A stretch of DNA of 64,000 nt. It comes from Amycolatopsis sp. NBRC 101858 (GTDB lineage Bacteria; Actinomycetota; Actinomycetes; Mycobacteriales; Pseudonocardiaceae). Positions 9,907 to 18,830 of this stretch are shown piece by piece. The position numbers were made by a program, and so were the translations under genes. Under the pieces are notes generated by a model. That model was given only the letters and a program-made list of their open reading frames with translations, made no database searches and was not told the origin of the DNA. The stretch lies in assembly GCF_030269325.1 (NCBI RefSeq), contig NZ_BSTD01000005.1, forward strand, positions 515,391-579,390, written 5' to 3'. The first letter of the stretch is position 1, and every line of letters starts with the position of its first letter.

Positions 9907-11179
9907 GGCGCACCTCCACGTTGCCCACGCTGTTCTTGACGTGCAGGGTGATCTTCTGGCCGCCGGGGCCGTCCTTGCCGTAGTCGGTCCCGGTCAGCGC
10001 GTCCTGGCTGATGCCGTCGGTGGAGCGGTTGAAGCACTCCGTGGAGCCGGCACCGGTGTGGCAGTCGAAGGTGACGTCCGCGGTGTCCGGCACGGTGACC
10101 GTGGTGTCGCCCGCGCCGTTGACCACGTTGGTGGTGATCGGGGCGGAGCCGGCCGGCAGTTCGGTCAGGTCGAGGTCGATGTTGCCCGCGGCGTGCTGGT
10201 AGAGCGGCTTCAGGTCGGTCACCGAGTGCGGCGTCTCCTTGATGTCGCCGGCGCCGCCGCGGAAGTCGAAGTTCTCGAACGGCACGGTCGTCAGCACCAT
10301 GCCGGCGATCGCGAGCGGGACGGCGAGCCCGATCAGGCCGCGCCCACCGCGGGCGAAGGCCCCGGTGACCAGGCCGATCCCGACCACGCCGAGCACCAGA
10401 CCGACGATGTGCTGCGCGGAGAACCAGCTCGCGCCGTTGAGGTTCGCCAGCACGCCACCACCGGCGGTCAGCACGGCGAGCGCGAAGGTCACCGAGCCGA
10501 CCTTGGAGTTGCGGCGCCGTTCCGGGCGCTCGTAGGTCGGCGGCGTGGGAGGCGGCGGCGTCGAGGACGGCGGCTCGGGCAGGTCCCAGCCGGCCGGATC
10601 GGCGGCGAGCGGGTCCCACCCCGGCTTCGTCTCCGCGGCCTCGGTCGCGGTGTCGGTCATGGTGAAGGCTCCGTTCCCGGTAAAGGCTTGTGACCGCGCG
10701 ACGACCGGCGCGGGCCGGTTTTCCTGGCCGCGGTTGCGGTGCAGCAGGTAGAGCGCGATGGTGATGAGCGCGAAGCTGATGAGCGCGCCGCCGTCGAACC
10801 AGGAGCCGCTGAAGCTGCCCCCGATGCTGACGACGGTCAGGACGCTGAGAACGACGGCGAAGGCCGGCGAAACCGACGACCGGCCACGCCCGATCAGGCT
10901 TTCGAAGCCGGAGACCTCATCGCTCTCGCCCGGCAGGAAGAGCCACCCCAGCAGGTAGAAGGGAACACCGAAGCCGCCGAAGATCGTCGCGACGACCAGG
11001 GCGATCCGCACGACGACGGGATCGATCCCATACCGGTACCCGATGGCGGCGGCAACACCGGCCACTTTCCGCCCGGCATGCGGCCGCCTCGGCCGGCTCA
11101 CCCAGAAGTCCTTCACGGTCTCCTCGAAGCCGTTCAACGGACTCGGCTTCGGTGCCCGTGTCTCACTCGCACCACTCAT
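9899..11179 (-). CDS. PspC-domain membrane protein with extracellular adhesin-like tail
   Basis: About 426 residues. The PspC domain lies at about 25-85, recognisable from RRPHAGRKVAGVAAAIGYRY and the following helix GFGVPFYLLGWLFLPG. Further hydrophobic helices follow at about 95-150, then a Pro-rich cytoplasmic linker, several more membrane helices (about 230-300) and a C-terminal soluble beta-rich domain with repeating NVVNGAGDTTVTV-like strands, similar to the DUF4097/LiaF-type tail. PspC proteins work in envelope stress sensing. A PspC histidine kinase and its regulator are encoded 0.7 kb away on the other strand, so a shared pathway is inferred. The start is MSGASE; an ATG four codons upstream is possible. 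Confidence 0.8.
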   Translation of the reverse strand: MSGASETRAPKPSPLNGFEETVKDFWVSRPRRPHAGRKVAGVAAAIGYRYGIDPVVVRIALVVATIFGGFGVPFYLLGWLFLPGESDEVSGFESLIGRGRSSVSPAFAVVLSVLTVVSIGGSFSGSWFDGGALISFALITIALYLLHRNRGQENRPAPVVARSQAFTGNGAFTMTDTATEAAETKPGWDPLAADPAGWDLPEPPSSTPPPPTPPTYERPERRRNSKVGSVTFALAVLTAGGGVLANLNGASWFSAQHIVGLVLGVVGIGLVTGAFARGGRGLIGLAVPLAIAGMVLTTVPFENFDFRGGAGDIKETPHSVTDLKPLYQHAAGNIDLDLTELPAGSAPITTNVVNGAGDTTVTVPDTADVTFDCHTGAGSTECFNRSTDGISQDALTGTDYGKDGPGGQKITLHVKNSVGNVEVRRG

Positions 11180-11220
11180 ACCGAAGAGCATGCGGCACGG
11201 GCGGCCGGCGGACATCCGGG

Positions 11221-11868
11221 ATGGTCCCTGAGGTTTCCCGGAGACGGATTCGGGGCCGGGGTGTAACGAGCGTGGGCGGGTGCGTCCTGCCCGCGCTGGG
11301 GATGGCCGCGGTGGGCGCCGCGGCGATCTCGGTCTTGAGTTTCGTCTCGGCACACCCGGTCATCTCGCTCGTCGGCGGCGCCGCTGTGCTCGGGGTGACG
11401 ATCTACGGGCTCGTGCTGTGGCAGCAGCGGCGGGCTCGCGAGACCCGGCAGGCGTGGGAGCTCGACGTCGCCCGCTCACAGGAGATCGCGCGCTACCACG
11501 CGATGGCGCCGAACGAGTTCGAGCGCGCGCTTGCGTTCCTGTGCGCGAGGGACGGGTGCTCCCAAGCCCAGGTCACCGGCCGTGCCGGCGACCTCGGCGC
11601 GGACGTGGTCGCTTACGCACCCGACGGCCGCAAGATCGTGCTCCAGGCGAAGCGGTTCAGCGGGACGCACAAGGTCGGCGGCCCGGACCTCCAGCGCTTC
11701 GGCGGCACTTGTTACACCGTTCATGGCGCCCGCGTCGCCGCGGTGGTCACCACCTCGACGTTCACGAAGCAGGCTCGGCAGTACGCCGCTCACCACGGCA
11801 TCCGCCTGTTCGACGTGCACGGTCTCGCCGCCTGGGCGAGCCGGACCGGTCCGGCGCCCTGGCACTGA
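11221..11868 (+). CDS. Membrane-anchored restriction-endonuclease-like (Mrr-type) protein
   Basis: About 215 residues. Two hydrophobic segments (about 22-42 and 47-68) precede a cytoplasmic Mrr_cat-like domain. The nuclease core is seen in GDLGADVVAYAPDGRKI (conserved Asp) followed by VLQAKRFS, the Q/ExK half of a PD-(D/E)xK site, and then HKVGGPDLQRFGG. Domains of this type cleave DNA in type IV restriction and also occur in uncharacterised membrane proteins. It lies between the divergent PspC gene and the PspC-kinase gene, so a role linked to envelope sensing or to defence are both possible. The start is uncertain: ATG 11221 is used, and GTG 11272 also fits. Confidence 0.7.
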   Translation: MVPEVSRRRIRGRGVTSVGGCVLPALGMAAVGAAAISVLSFVSAHPVISLVGGAAVLGVTIYGLVLWQQRRARETRQAWELDVARSQEIARYHAMAPNEFERALAFLCARDGCSQAQVTGRAGDLGADVVAYAPDGRKIVLQAKRFSGTHKVGGPDLQRFGGTCYTVHGARVAAVVTTSTFTKQARQYAAHHGIRLFDVHGLAAWASRTGPAPWH

Positions 11869-11920
11869 TCGGGCGGTCCGGGATTTTCCCCGATGCACCC
11901 CCGCCCGGCCACGTGTGACC

Positions 11921-13210
11921 ATGGACCACGTGCAGGAAGCCCTCGACCACGTAGCCCCCGACCAGGTGGCCGTCCCGGACAAGCCCAAGATGTTCCGGCG
12001 CCGGTCCGGCCGGGCGATCGCCGGGGTCGCCGGGGGGCTTGCCGATCACCTCGGGGTGCCCGTCGTCTGGGTGCGGACGGCCTTCGCGCTGCTCGCCGCC
12101 CTCAATGGTGCGGGCCTGCTCGCCTACGGGCTCCTCTGGGTCTTCGTCCAGCAGCAGACCGAAGAAACCGCGACTGCCCCCACCTCGAAGGAACGCCAGC
12201 AGGCGTTCGGCCTGATCGCGCTCGGCGTCGGCCTCGCCGTCGCCAGCGGGACGCTCACCGGGTTCATCTCCGGCTGGGTCGCCGTGCCGCTCGCCGTCGC
12301 CATGATCGGTCTCGCCGTCGTCTGGCGCGAAGCCGACGAATCGCAGCGACGCCGCTGGCGGGTCGGCGCGAAGGACGGCTTCGCGGGCGCTTTCCTCGGC
12401 GGGGGTGGCTGGTCGGCCGCGATCCGGATCGTTGCCGGCGTCGCGCTGGTGATCACCGGCATCGGCGTCGTCGCGCTCCGCAGCGGCAGCCTCGACCAGG
12501 TCCAGTTCGCGCTGATCGCCGTCATCGCGACGCTCATCGGCGTCGCCGTCCTCACCATCCCCTTCTGGCTGCGGCTGGTCCGCGACCTCTCCGACGAGCG
12601 CAAGGCCCGCATCCGCACCGACGAACGCGCCGAGATCGCCGCGCACCTGCACGACTCCGTCCTGCAGACCCTCGCCCTGATCCAGAAGCAGAGCGAGCAG
12701 CCGCGCGAGGTTGCGCGGCTGGCCCGCAGCCAGGAACGCGAGCTGCGCGGCTGGCTCTACGGCCCCAACGGCTACGGCAAGCCCACCGAGAACGACGAAG
12801 AAGCGTCGGGCCAGCTCTCCGAAGCCCTCGCGACCGCGTGCGGCGAGGTCGAGGACACGTTCGCGATCTCCGTCGGCCAGGTCGTCGTCGGCGACGCCGA
12901 GCTCGACGACTCGCTGGTCGCGCTGGTCCAGGCCGCGCGCGAAGCGATCGTCAACGCCGCGAAGCACGCCGGCGTCGAGGAGGTCAGCGTCTTCGCCGAG
13001 GTCGAGCCGACGTCGGTGACGGTGTTCGTCCGCGACCGCGGCAAGGGCTTCGACCCCGACCTGGTCCCGGACGACCGCCACGGGCTCGCCGACTCGATCC
13101 GCGGCCGGATGACCCGCCACGGCGGCACGTGCAAGGTGCGCACCGCGCCGGGGGAGGGCACCGAAGTGCAGCTCGCCATGCCGGTGAAAGCGGGCAAGGG
13201 GGCAGCGTGA
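11921..13210 (+). CDS. Sensor histidine kinase with N-terminal PspC domain
   Basis: A 429-residue membrane kinase. The PspC domain (about 20-80) has MFRRRSGRAIAGVAGGLADH and the following membrane helix, then four or five further TM segments to about 230. The HisKA_3 dimerisation domain carries the phosphoacceptor in AAHLHDSVLQTLA, and the HATPase domain shows EAIVNAAKHAG (N box) and DRGKGFDP (G box). It should autophosphorylate and pass phosphate to the NarL-type regulator that starts eight bases after its stop. PspC-containing kinases of actinomycetes are tied to cell-envelope or antibiotic stress; the stimulus here is unknown. Confidence 0.9.
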   Translation: MDHVQEALDHVAPDQVAVPDKPKMFRRRSGRAIAGVAGGLADHLGVPVVWVRTAFALLAALNGAGLLAYGLLWVFVQQQTEETATAPTSKERQQAFGLIALGVGLAVASGTLTGFISGWVAVPLAVAMIGLAVVWREADESQRRRWRVGAKDGFAGAFLGGGGWSAAIRIVAGVALVITGIGVVALRSGSLDQVQFALIAVIATLIGVAVLTIPFWLRLVRDLSDERKARIRTDERAEIAAHLHDSVLQTLALIQKQSEQPREVARLARSQERELRGWLYGPNGYGKPTENDEEASGQLSEALATACGEVEDTFAISVGQVVVGDAELDDSLVALVQAAREAIVNAAKHAGVEEVSVFAEVEPTSVTVFVRDRGKGFDPDLVPDDRHGLADSIRGRMTRHGGTCKVRTAPGEGTEVQLAMPVKAGKGAA

Positions 13211-13217
13211 GGCGGCT

Positions 13218-13898
13218 ATGCTCGAACTCGTGACTGACAGCCAGCGTGAACCGGTGAAGGTGTTCCTGGTCGACGACCACGCGCTGTTCCGCGCGGGGGT
13301 CCGCACCGAGCTCGACTCGATCACCGACGAGGTCCGCGTCGTCGGCGAGGCCGGCTCGGTGGCCGAGGCGGTGGCGGGCATCGCCCGCACGAAGCCCCAG
13401 GTGGTGCTGCTCGACGTCCACATGCCCGACGGCGGTGGCGCCGAGGTGCTGCGCCGCGTCCGCCCCGAGCTGCCGGACGTGGTGTTCCTGGCGCTGTCGG
13501 TGTCGGACGCGGCGGAGGACGTCATCGCGGTCATCCGCGCGGGCGCCCGCGGCTACGTGACGAAGACGATCTCGTCGAAGGAGCTGGTCCGCGCGGTGGT
13601 CCGCGTCTCGGACGGCGACGCGGTGTTCTCCCCGCGCCTGGCGGGCTTCGTCCTGGACGCGTTCGCCGACCGCCCGGGTTCGGCGCCGATCAACGACCCG
13701 GAGCTGGACCTGCTGACGCCCCGAGAGCGCGACGTCCTGCGGCTCCTGGCGCGCGGGTACGCGTACAAGGAGATCGCGTCGGAGCTGTTCATCTCGGTGA
13801 AGACGGTCGAGACGCACGTGTCGAGCGTCCTGCGGAAGACCCAGCTCTCGAACCGCTACGAGCTGTCTCGCTGGGCCTCCGACCGCCGTCTCGTCTGA
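13218..13898 (+). CDS. NarL/FixJ-family response regulator
   Basis: A 226-residue regulator. The receiver domain has VFLVDDHALFRAG (acidic pocket), VVLLDVHMPDGGG with the phosphorylatable Asp, and the Lys in YVTKTISS. The LuxR-type HTH shows LTPRERDVLRLLARGYAYKE and SVKTVETHVSSVLRK. The partner is the kinase immediately upstream in the same operon. The ATG is supported by GTGAGG seven bases upstream, inside the end of the kinase gene; GTG 13230 is an alternative start. The gene ends four bases before the convergent transporter gene. Confidence 0.92.
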   Translation: MLELVTDSQREPVKVFLVDDHALFRAGVRTELDSITDEVRVVGEAGSVAEAVAGIARTKPQVVLLDVHMPDGGGAEVLRRVRPELPDVVFLALSVSDAAEDVIAVIRAGARGYVTKTISSKELVRAVVRVSDGDAVFSPRLAGFVLDAFADRPGSAPINDPELDLLTPRERDVLRLLARGYAYKEIASELFISVKTVETHVSSVLRKTQLSNRYELSRWASDRRLV

Positions 13899-13902
13899 GG
13901 CT

Positions 13903-14871
13903 TCAGTCCGCCAGAGGAGCGAGCGGCCGCGGGGAGCGCCCGGTGGTGTCGTCACCAAGCCCATCCGCCTGGACACCCGGCACTTCCACGACCACTCGCT
14001 CCGGCTTCTGGAGGCGGGTCAGCGCGACCCCGCCGAGGACGACCACCATGCCCGCGATCACCCTCACGTTCAGCTGCTCGCCCAGGAACACCGCGCCCAG
14101 CAGGACCGACACCACCGGCAGCAGGTAGCCGACCACCGACGCCGCCACCGCCCCCTCCGAAGCCAGCAGCTGGTAGTTCAGCGCGAACGCGAAGCCCGTC
14201 GAGCCGATGCCCAGCACCAGGACGGCCAGCAGCGGCCCGGGGGACACGTGCACCGGCGTGAACCCGCCCGCCGGCAGCGCCAGCACCAGCATCCCGCTGG
14301 CCAGCAGCATCTGCCCGGCCGAGATCGCGTACGGCGAAGACGTCGAAGACGACAGGTACTTGCCCTCGTAGACGAACGCGAAGCCGTAGCTCGCCGCCGC
14401 CGCGAGGCACGCCAGCGCGCCCCAGCTCAGCAGCCCCGATGCCTGCCACGGCGCGAAGATCAGCAAGATCCCGCCGAGACCCACCATGAGCCCCGCCAGC
14501 CGGGTGCCGGTCATCCGCGACGACGTCCCCATCATCGGCGCCGCCAGCAGCACCCACAGCGGCGTCGTCGAGTTCAGCACCCCGGTGATCCCCGAGTCGA
14601 CGGTCGTCTCGCCGATCGCGAACAGCAGGAACGGCAGCGCGTTGTGGAAGAACGCCGCGACGGCCAGGTGACCCCACACCCGCCGGTCGCGCGGCAGCCG
14701 GGCCCGCTGCAGCCGGCACAGCACCAGCAGCATCGCCGCGCCGAGCACGAGCCGCGCCAGCACCAGCTGCACCGGCGAGAACATCCCCAGCCCCAGCTTG
14801 ATCCAGAAGAAGCTCGAGCCCCACATCAACGCCAGCGCGCCGATCCGCAGCAGGGTCTTCGTCTCGCCCAC
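13903..14871 (-). CDS. EamA/DMT-family transporter
   Basis: A 322-residue membrane protein with about ten TM helices in two EamA repeats; ALMWGSSFFWIKLGL at the start and GEQLNVRVIAGMVVVLGG at the end of repeat two are typical. These proteins export metabolites such as amino acids. The GTG start is fixed by the strong RBS AAGGAGGA at 14878-14885, seven bases upstream. It is divergent from a LysR gene, and the shared intergenic region holds a TTAAC-N10-GTTAA palindrome, so control by that LysR protein is likely. Confidence 0.87.
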   Translation of the reverse strand: MGETKTLLRIGALALMWGSSFFWIKLGLGMFSPVQLVLARLVLGAAMLLVLCRLQRARLPRDRRVWGHLAVAAFFHNALPFLLFAIGETTVDSGITGVLNSTTPLWVLLAAPMMGTSSRMTGTRLAGLMVGLGGILLIFAPWQASGLLSWGALACLAAAASYGFAFVYEGKYLSSSTSSPYAISAGQMLLASGMLVLALPAGGFTPVHVSPGPLLAVLVLGIGSTGFAFALNYQLLASEGAVAASVVGYLLPVVSVLLGAVFLGEQLNVRVIAGMVVVLGGVALTRLQKPERVVVEVPGVQADGLGDDTTGRSPRPLAPLAD

Positions 14872-14935
14872 CCCAGGTCCTCCTTCGCTGATCAAGCGCC
14901 AGCTTCGTCCCGGAAAGACGTAAGGACAAGCGAAA

Positions 14936-14955
14936 TTAACTGCATGAACCGTTAA
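14936..14955. promoter_or_regulatory. Candidate LysR operator between divergent genes
   Basis: TTAAC-N10-GTTAA, a perfect 5-bp inverted repeat with LTTR-like T-N-A spacing, lies 22 bases before the LysR start and 64 bases before the transporter start. It is AT-rich in a GC-rich background. The assignment to this LysR protein is inferred from position. Confidence 0.55.
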
Positions 14956-14977
14956 GCTCAGCTGTACGATCAAGGGC

Positions 14978-15880
14978 ATGCTCGACGTCCGCCGCATGCA
15001 GGTCCTCCGCGCCGTGATCACCAGCGGGTCGATCACCGCCGCGGCTCGCAACCTCGGCTACACGCCGTCCGCGATCAGCCAGCAGCTGTCCGCGCTGGAA
15101 CGCGAAGCCGGCACCGAGCTGCTCGAACGCGTCGGACGCGGCGTCCGGCCGACACCGGCGGGCGCACTGCTGTCCGAGCACGCCGAGACGCTCAGCGCCG
15201 AGCTCGCGAAGGCCGAAGCGGCGCTGACCGAGCTCAAGGAGGGCCGCATCGGCCGCGTCGCCATCCGCTACTTCGCGACGGCCGGCGCGTCCCTGGTCCC
15301 GCCCGCCATCGCCGCGGTCCGCCGCGAGCACCCCGGCGTCCGCCTGGACCTCAAGCTGGTCGAGCCGGACGACCCGATGATGGACGTCGAAGCGGGCAAC
15401 GCCGACGTCGCGATCACCGTCTTCCCGCGCAAGCGGCCGCCCGGCAAGGGCGTCGAGCTCGTCCACCTGCTCGACGACCCGTACCGGGCCGTGCTGCCGA
15501 AGACCCACCCGCTGGCCCGCAAGCGCGTGCTCGACCTGACGGAGTTCGCCGAGGAGCCGTGGGTCGGCGTCGACGGCCTGCCGGGCGTCTGCCGCGACAT
15601 CCTGGACAGTGCGTGCGCGTCCGCCGGGTTCACGCCGAACGTCGTGGTCGAGTCCGAGGACTACCAGACGGCGCAGGGGTTCGTCGCCGCCGGCATCGGC
15701 GTCGGGCTGATCCCGGAGCTGGGGCTCGGGGCGCAGCACCCGGGCGTCGTCGTCCGCAAGATCCGCAACCCGGAGCCGGTCCGCGCGATCCACGCGGCCG
15801 TCGCGTCCCGGGCGTGGGGCCACCCGGCCGTCCGCACGCTGCTCGAAGCCATGCGCGCGGCGACCGCCAAGGTGGCCTAG
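14978..15880 (+). CDS. LysR-family transcriptional regulator
   Basis: A 300-residue LTTR of normal length. The N-terminal winged HTH is seen in FITSG-like AVITSGSITAAARNLGYTPS and AISQQLSALEREAG; the substrate-binding domain runs from about 90 to 295. It most likely autoregulates and controls the divergent DMT exporter. The effector is unknown, although regulator-exporter pairs of this kind often respond to amino acids or xenobiotics. Its TAG stop shares a CTAG with the stop of the convergent kinase-like gene. Confidence 0.9.
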   Translation: MLDVRRMQVLRAVITSGSITAAARNLGYTPSAISQQLSALEREAGTELLERVGRGVRPTPAGALLSEHAETLSAELAKAEAALTELKEGRIGRVAIRYFATAGASLVPPAIAAVRREHPGVRLDLKLVEPDDPMMDVEAGNADVAITVFPRKRPPGKGVELVHLLDDPYRAVLPKTHPLARKRVLDLTEFAEEPWVGVDGLPGVCRDILDSACASAGFTPNVVVESEDYQTAQGFVAAGIGVGLIPELGLGAQHPGVVVRKIRNPEPVRAIHAAVASRAWGHPAVRTLLEAMRAATAKVA

Positions 15881-16977
15881 ACGAAGAACAGCTCCGAGAC
15901 GAGGATGCCGACCAGCACGGCCGCGAGGATCGCGGCCACGGTGATCAGCGTCTTCTTCGACACCGGCAGGTTCCACGCCGCCTGGGCCTGCGGCTGGGCT
16001 CCCGGGGCGGGCGGCGGCGCGTACTGCGTCGGCTGCCCCACCGGCTGCATCCGCTGCGTCTCCTCCGCCGAGGAGTAGCCGGGCGCGGAGACCGGCAGCT
16101 GCTGCTGGAACTGCGGACCCGACGGCGGCATCGGCGGTGCCGCGGGTGCCAGCCCCGGGTTGAACGGCGGCGGCGGAGGTGGCGGGATCCCGGGGTTGGT
16201 CGGCGGGATGAACGCGGTCTCACGCCCTTCGGTGATCGCGTTCAGCGAACGAACCGTGTCGGCCATCGTCGGCCGGGTGGTCGGGTCGGACCGCAGCATC
16301 TTGCGCAGCGCCGCGGTCAGCACGCCCGCGTTCTGCGCCGGCCGCTCGGACGACTGCCCGTCCTCGCCGAAGGGCGGCACGCCCTCGACGGAGGTGTACA
16401 GCGTCGCGCCCAGGGAGAAGACGTCCGCGGCCGGCGTCGGAGGCAGCCCTCGCGCGACCTCAGGCGCCACGTACGCCGCGTGCGGCCCGCCGCCGCTGAT
16501 GCCGATGTCGGTGAGCTTCACGCCGCCGTCATCGGCCAGCAGCACCGTGCCCGGCTCGAGCGTGCGGTGCACGAACCCGGCCGCGTGGATCGCGATGAGC
16601 GCGTTGCCGAGCTGGATCCCCAGCTGCGCCGCCTGGTCGGGGGTGAGCCTGCCGTGCTCGGCGAGGAACGTCGCCATGCTGCGTGACGGGATGTACTCCA
16701 TCACCAGCCAGACGTCCTGGCCGTCGGGCAGCACGTCGAACACCTTGATCGCGCTGGGGTGCTCGATCCGCGCCGCGTCCTTGCCCTCCTGCATGGCGCC
16801 CGCGCGCGCCTGCTCGGCGCGGTCGCCCGCGCCGACCGGCAGGTACATGCGCTTCATCGCGACGGTGCGGAAGAGCCGCGTGTCGAACGCCAGCCACACG
16901 ATGCCCGCGCGGCCGCGGCCGATCGGCTGGTCCAGCCGGAACCGGCCGCCGACGATGGTGCCTTCAGAGCTCAACAC
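15877..16977 (-). CDS. Membrane Ser/Thr-kinase-like protein, predicted pseudokinase
   Basis: 366 residues: kinase fold about 10-255, a Pro-rich linker 260-335, and a single C-terminal TM (about 340-362) with almost no extracellular part. The ATP-lysine (VAMKRM, Lys42), Glu64 and a DIG version of DFG (Asp157) remain. The catalytic loop reads HRTLEPGTVLL instead of HRDLKPxNILL, so the catalytic Asp, the Lys and the metal-binding Asn are all replaced. Phosphotransfer is therefore unlikely. The gene starts 12 bases after the intact kinase gene on the same strand, suggesting an operon in which this protein regulates or scaffolds its partner. Confidence 0.85.
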   Translation of the reverse strand: MLSSEGTIVGGRFRLDQPIGRGRAGIVWLAFDTRLFRTVAMKRMYLPVGAGDRAEQARAGAMQEGKDAARIEHPSAIKVFDVLPDGQDVWLVMEYIPSRSMATFLAEHGRLTPDQAAQLGIQLGNALIAIHAAGFVHRTLEPGTVLLADDGGVKLTDIGISGGGPHAAYVAPEVARGLPPTPAADVFSLGATLYTSVEGVPPFGEDGQSSERPAQNAGVLTAALRKMLRSDPTTRPTMADTVRSLNAITEGRETAFIPPTNPGIPPPPPPPFNPGLAPAAPPMPPSGPQFQQQLPVSAPGYSSAEETQRMQPVGQPTQYAPPPAPGAQPQAQAAWNLPVSKKTLITVAAILAAVLVGILVSELFFV

Positions 16978-16989
16978 AAACCTCGGGGA

Positions 16990-18615
16990 TCAGTTGCCGG
17001 TTCCGCCCGCCGTCGAAGTCGGCGGGTTGGCCGACGACGTGGGCGGCTCTTCGCTGCTCGTCGGCGAAGTCGATGGCTTCGACGGCGTCGTCTTGGGAGT
17101 CGTGGTCTTTTCCGGCTCGGTCTGCCGCGAAGTCGTGCGCTTCGACGAGGTCGTCTCCGAGACCGGCGGCGGCACGTCCGCCGTCTCGGTCGGCTCCTCG
17201 GTCGTCGACGGCAGCGATTCCGACGTCGCGGCGGGCGTCGGCTTGCTGCTCGAAATCGGCGACGCCGGCGCCTCCGGGTTGTTCGGGCTCAGCAGCCAGA
17301 CGGCCAGCGCGACCAGGCCCACGACCACGATGCCGCCGATGATCGCCGGGCGCTTCCAGGCGCCGGGCTTCTCGTCGTCATCGTCGGCCGGGCTGGTCTG
17401 CGGACGCCGCGGCGGGGGCGGCGGGGCCGGCTCGTCGTCGTAGTCGTCGTAGTCGTCCGCGTACGGGCCCTGGTCGTGCGGGGGCACCGGCACCGCGCGG
17501 GTGGCAGCCAAGCCGGGCGGCACGCCGCCGGCGTAGTGCTGGTCGTCCTCGGGGTAGCGCCGGTACCCGTCGTAGTCGTCCTCCGGGTAGCCCGTGCCTT
17601 CCGGGTAGTCGTCCTCGTCGTAGTACGGCACGGCCTGCGTCGGGGCCTGGTTGTCGAGCAGGCTGCCGGAGTGACCCGCGGGGATCTCGTCGAACATCTG
17701 GGTCGCGTTCGGGTCCGCGAGGGCCGCCGCGCCCAGGACGCCCGCGGACGGCGCCAGCATGGTCTCGTCCGCCGGCCCGCCGAGCGGGAGCTCACCGCGG
17801 GCGACGGCCGCCAGCAGCTCTTCGCACTCTTCGGCGGTCGGCCGGTGCTCGATGTCCGGGTGCAGCAGCACGGCCAGCACGCTGGCCAGTGGGCCGGACT
17901 GGCGCGGCGGGTTGATGTGCCCGGCCGCGACCGCGTGCAGCAGGCTCAGCGTGTTTTCCGACAGCCCGAACGGCGGCTGGCCCTCGCACGCCGCGTAGAG
18001 CGTGGACCCGAGGGAGAACACGTCGGACTCCGGACCGGGATCACCCCCGATGGCGACCTCGGGGGCCAGGTAGGCGGGGGTGCCGGCGATCATCCCGGTC
18101 TTGGTGACCGTGACGTCGTCCTTGGCGCGCGAGATGCCGAAGTCGGTGATCTTCACGACGCCGTTGCCGCCGAGCAGGATGTTGCCCGGCTTGATGTCGC
18201 GGTGCACGATGCCGACCGCGTGTGCCTCGCGCAGCGCCGCGGCGACCTGGGCGCCGATGCGCGCCACCTCGGTCGGCGGCAGCGTGCGGCGTTCCTGCAG
18301 CACGGCGGCCAGGCTGGTGGAGTTGAGGTACTCCATGATCAGGCACGGCTGCCCGTTGTCGTCGGTGACGACGTCGAAGACGGAGATCGCGTTCGGGTGG
18401 TGCAGGCGGGCCGCGATCCGGCCCTCGCGCATCGTCCGCTGCCGGGCGTCCTCCGCGTCGTGCTCGTCCAGGTGCGGCTGGAGAAGGAGCTGCTTGATGG
18501 CCACCGTGCGGCCCAGGACCTCGTCCTGCGCCTGCCAGACGGCTCCCATCGCGCCCGTGCCGATCCGGCCCGCGATGCGGTACCGACCGGCGACCAGGCG
18601 ACCCTCGTCGCTCAC
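16990..18615 (-). CDS. Transmembrane Ser/Thr protein kinase (PknB-like)
   Basis: 541 residues. The kinase domain (about 10-270) is intact: GTGAMGAV loop, Lys41 in VAIKQL, Glu64, HRDIKPGNILL with Asp140 and Asn145, and DFG Asp158, followed by the GTPAYLAPE activation segment. An acidic, Tyr/Asp-rich and Pro-rich juxtamembrane linker (about 300-395) leads to one TM (about 402-420). The extracellular part is a Ser/Thr/Pro-rich stalk of about 115 residues without PASTA repeats, probably glycosylated or wall-spanning. The downstream gene encodes a kinase-dead paralogue. The 215 bases upstream hold no gene and should contain the operon promoter. Confidence 0.93.
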   Translation of the reverse strand: MSDEGRLVAGRYRIAGRIGTGAMGAVWQAQDEVLGRTVAIKQLLLQPHLDEHDAEDARQRTMREGRIAARLHHPNAISVFDVVTDDNGQPCLIMEYLNSTSLAAVLQERRTLPPTEVARIGAQVAAALREAHAVGIVHRDIKPGNILLGGNGVVKITDFGISRAKDDVTVTKTGMIAGTPAYLAPEVAIGGDPGPESDVFSLGSTLYAACEGQPPFGLSENTLSLLHAVAAGHINPPRQSGPLASVLAVLLHPDIEHRPTAEECEELLAAVARGELPLGGPADETMLAPSAGVLGAAALADPNATQMFDEIPAGHSGSLLDNQAPTQAVPYYDEDDYPEGTGYPEDDYDGYRRYPEDDQHYAGGVPPGLAATRAVPVPPHDQGPYADDYDDYDDEPAPPPPPRRPQTSPADDDDEKPGAWKRPAIIGGIVVVGLVALAVWLLSPNNPEAPASPISSSKPTPAATSESLPSTTEEPTETADVPPPVSETTSSKRTTSRQTEPEKTTTPKTTPSKPSTSPTSSEEPPTSSANPPTSTAGGTGN

Positions 18616-18830
18616 GCGACCTCCCTTTGGGCTCCGACTTCACCAGGGCGTGAGGATCGGTGCCTGGTGACGCGGCCACGCGCACGCCGCTTCGCTGGAG
18701 CGTATGCACATGTCGTGGGCTGTGTGCCGACTCTCCCGAGATCGGCCCGTGACAAGGCTAGGCGCTCACTCTGCGCACACGAATCCGGTACGGGCACTTG
18801 AACCACGGGTGAAGGCGTGATCGCCGAGGG

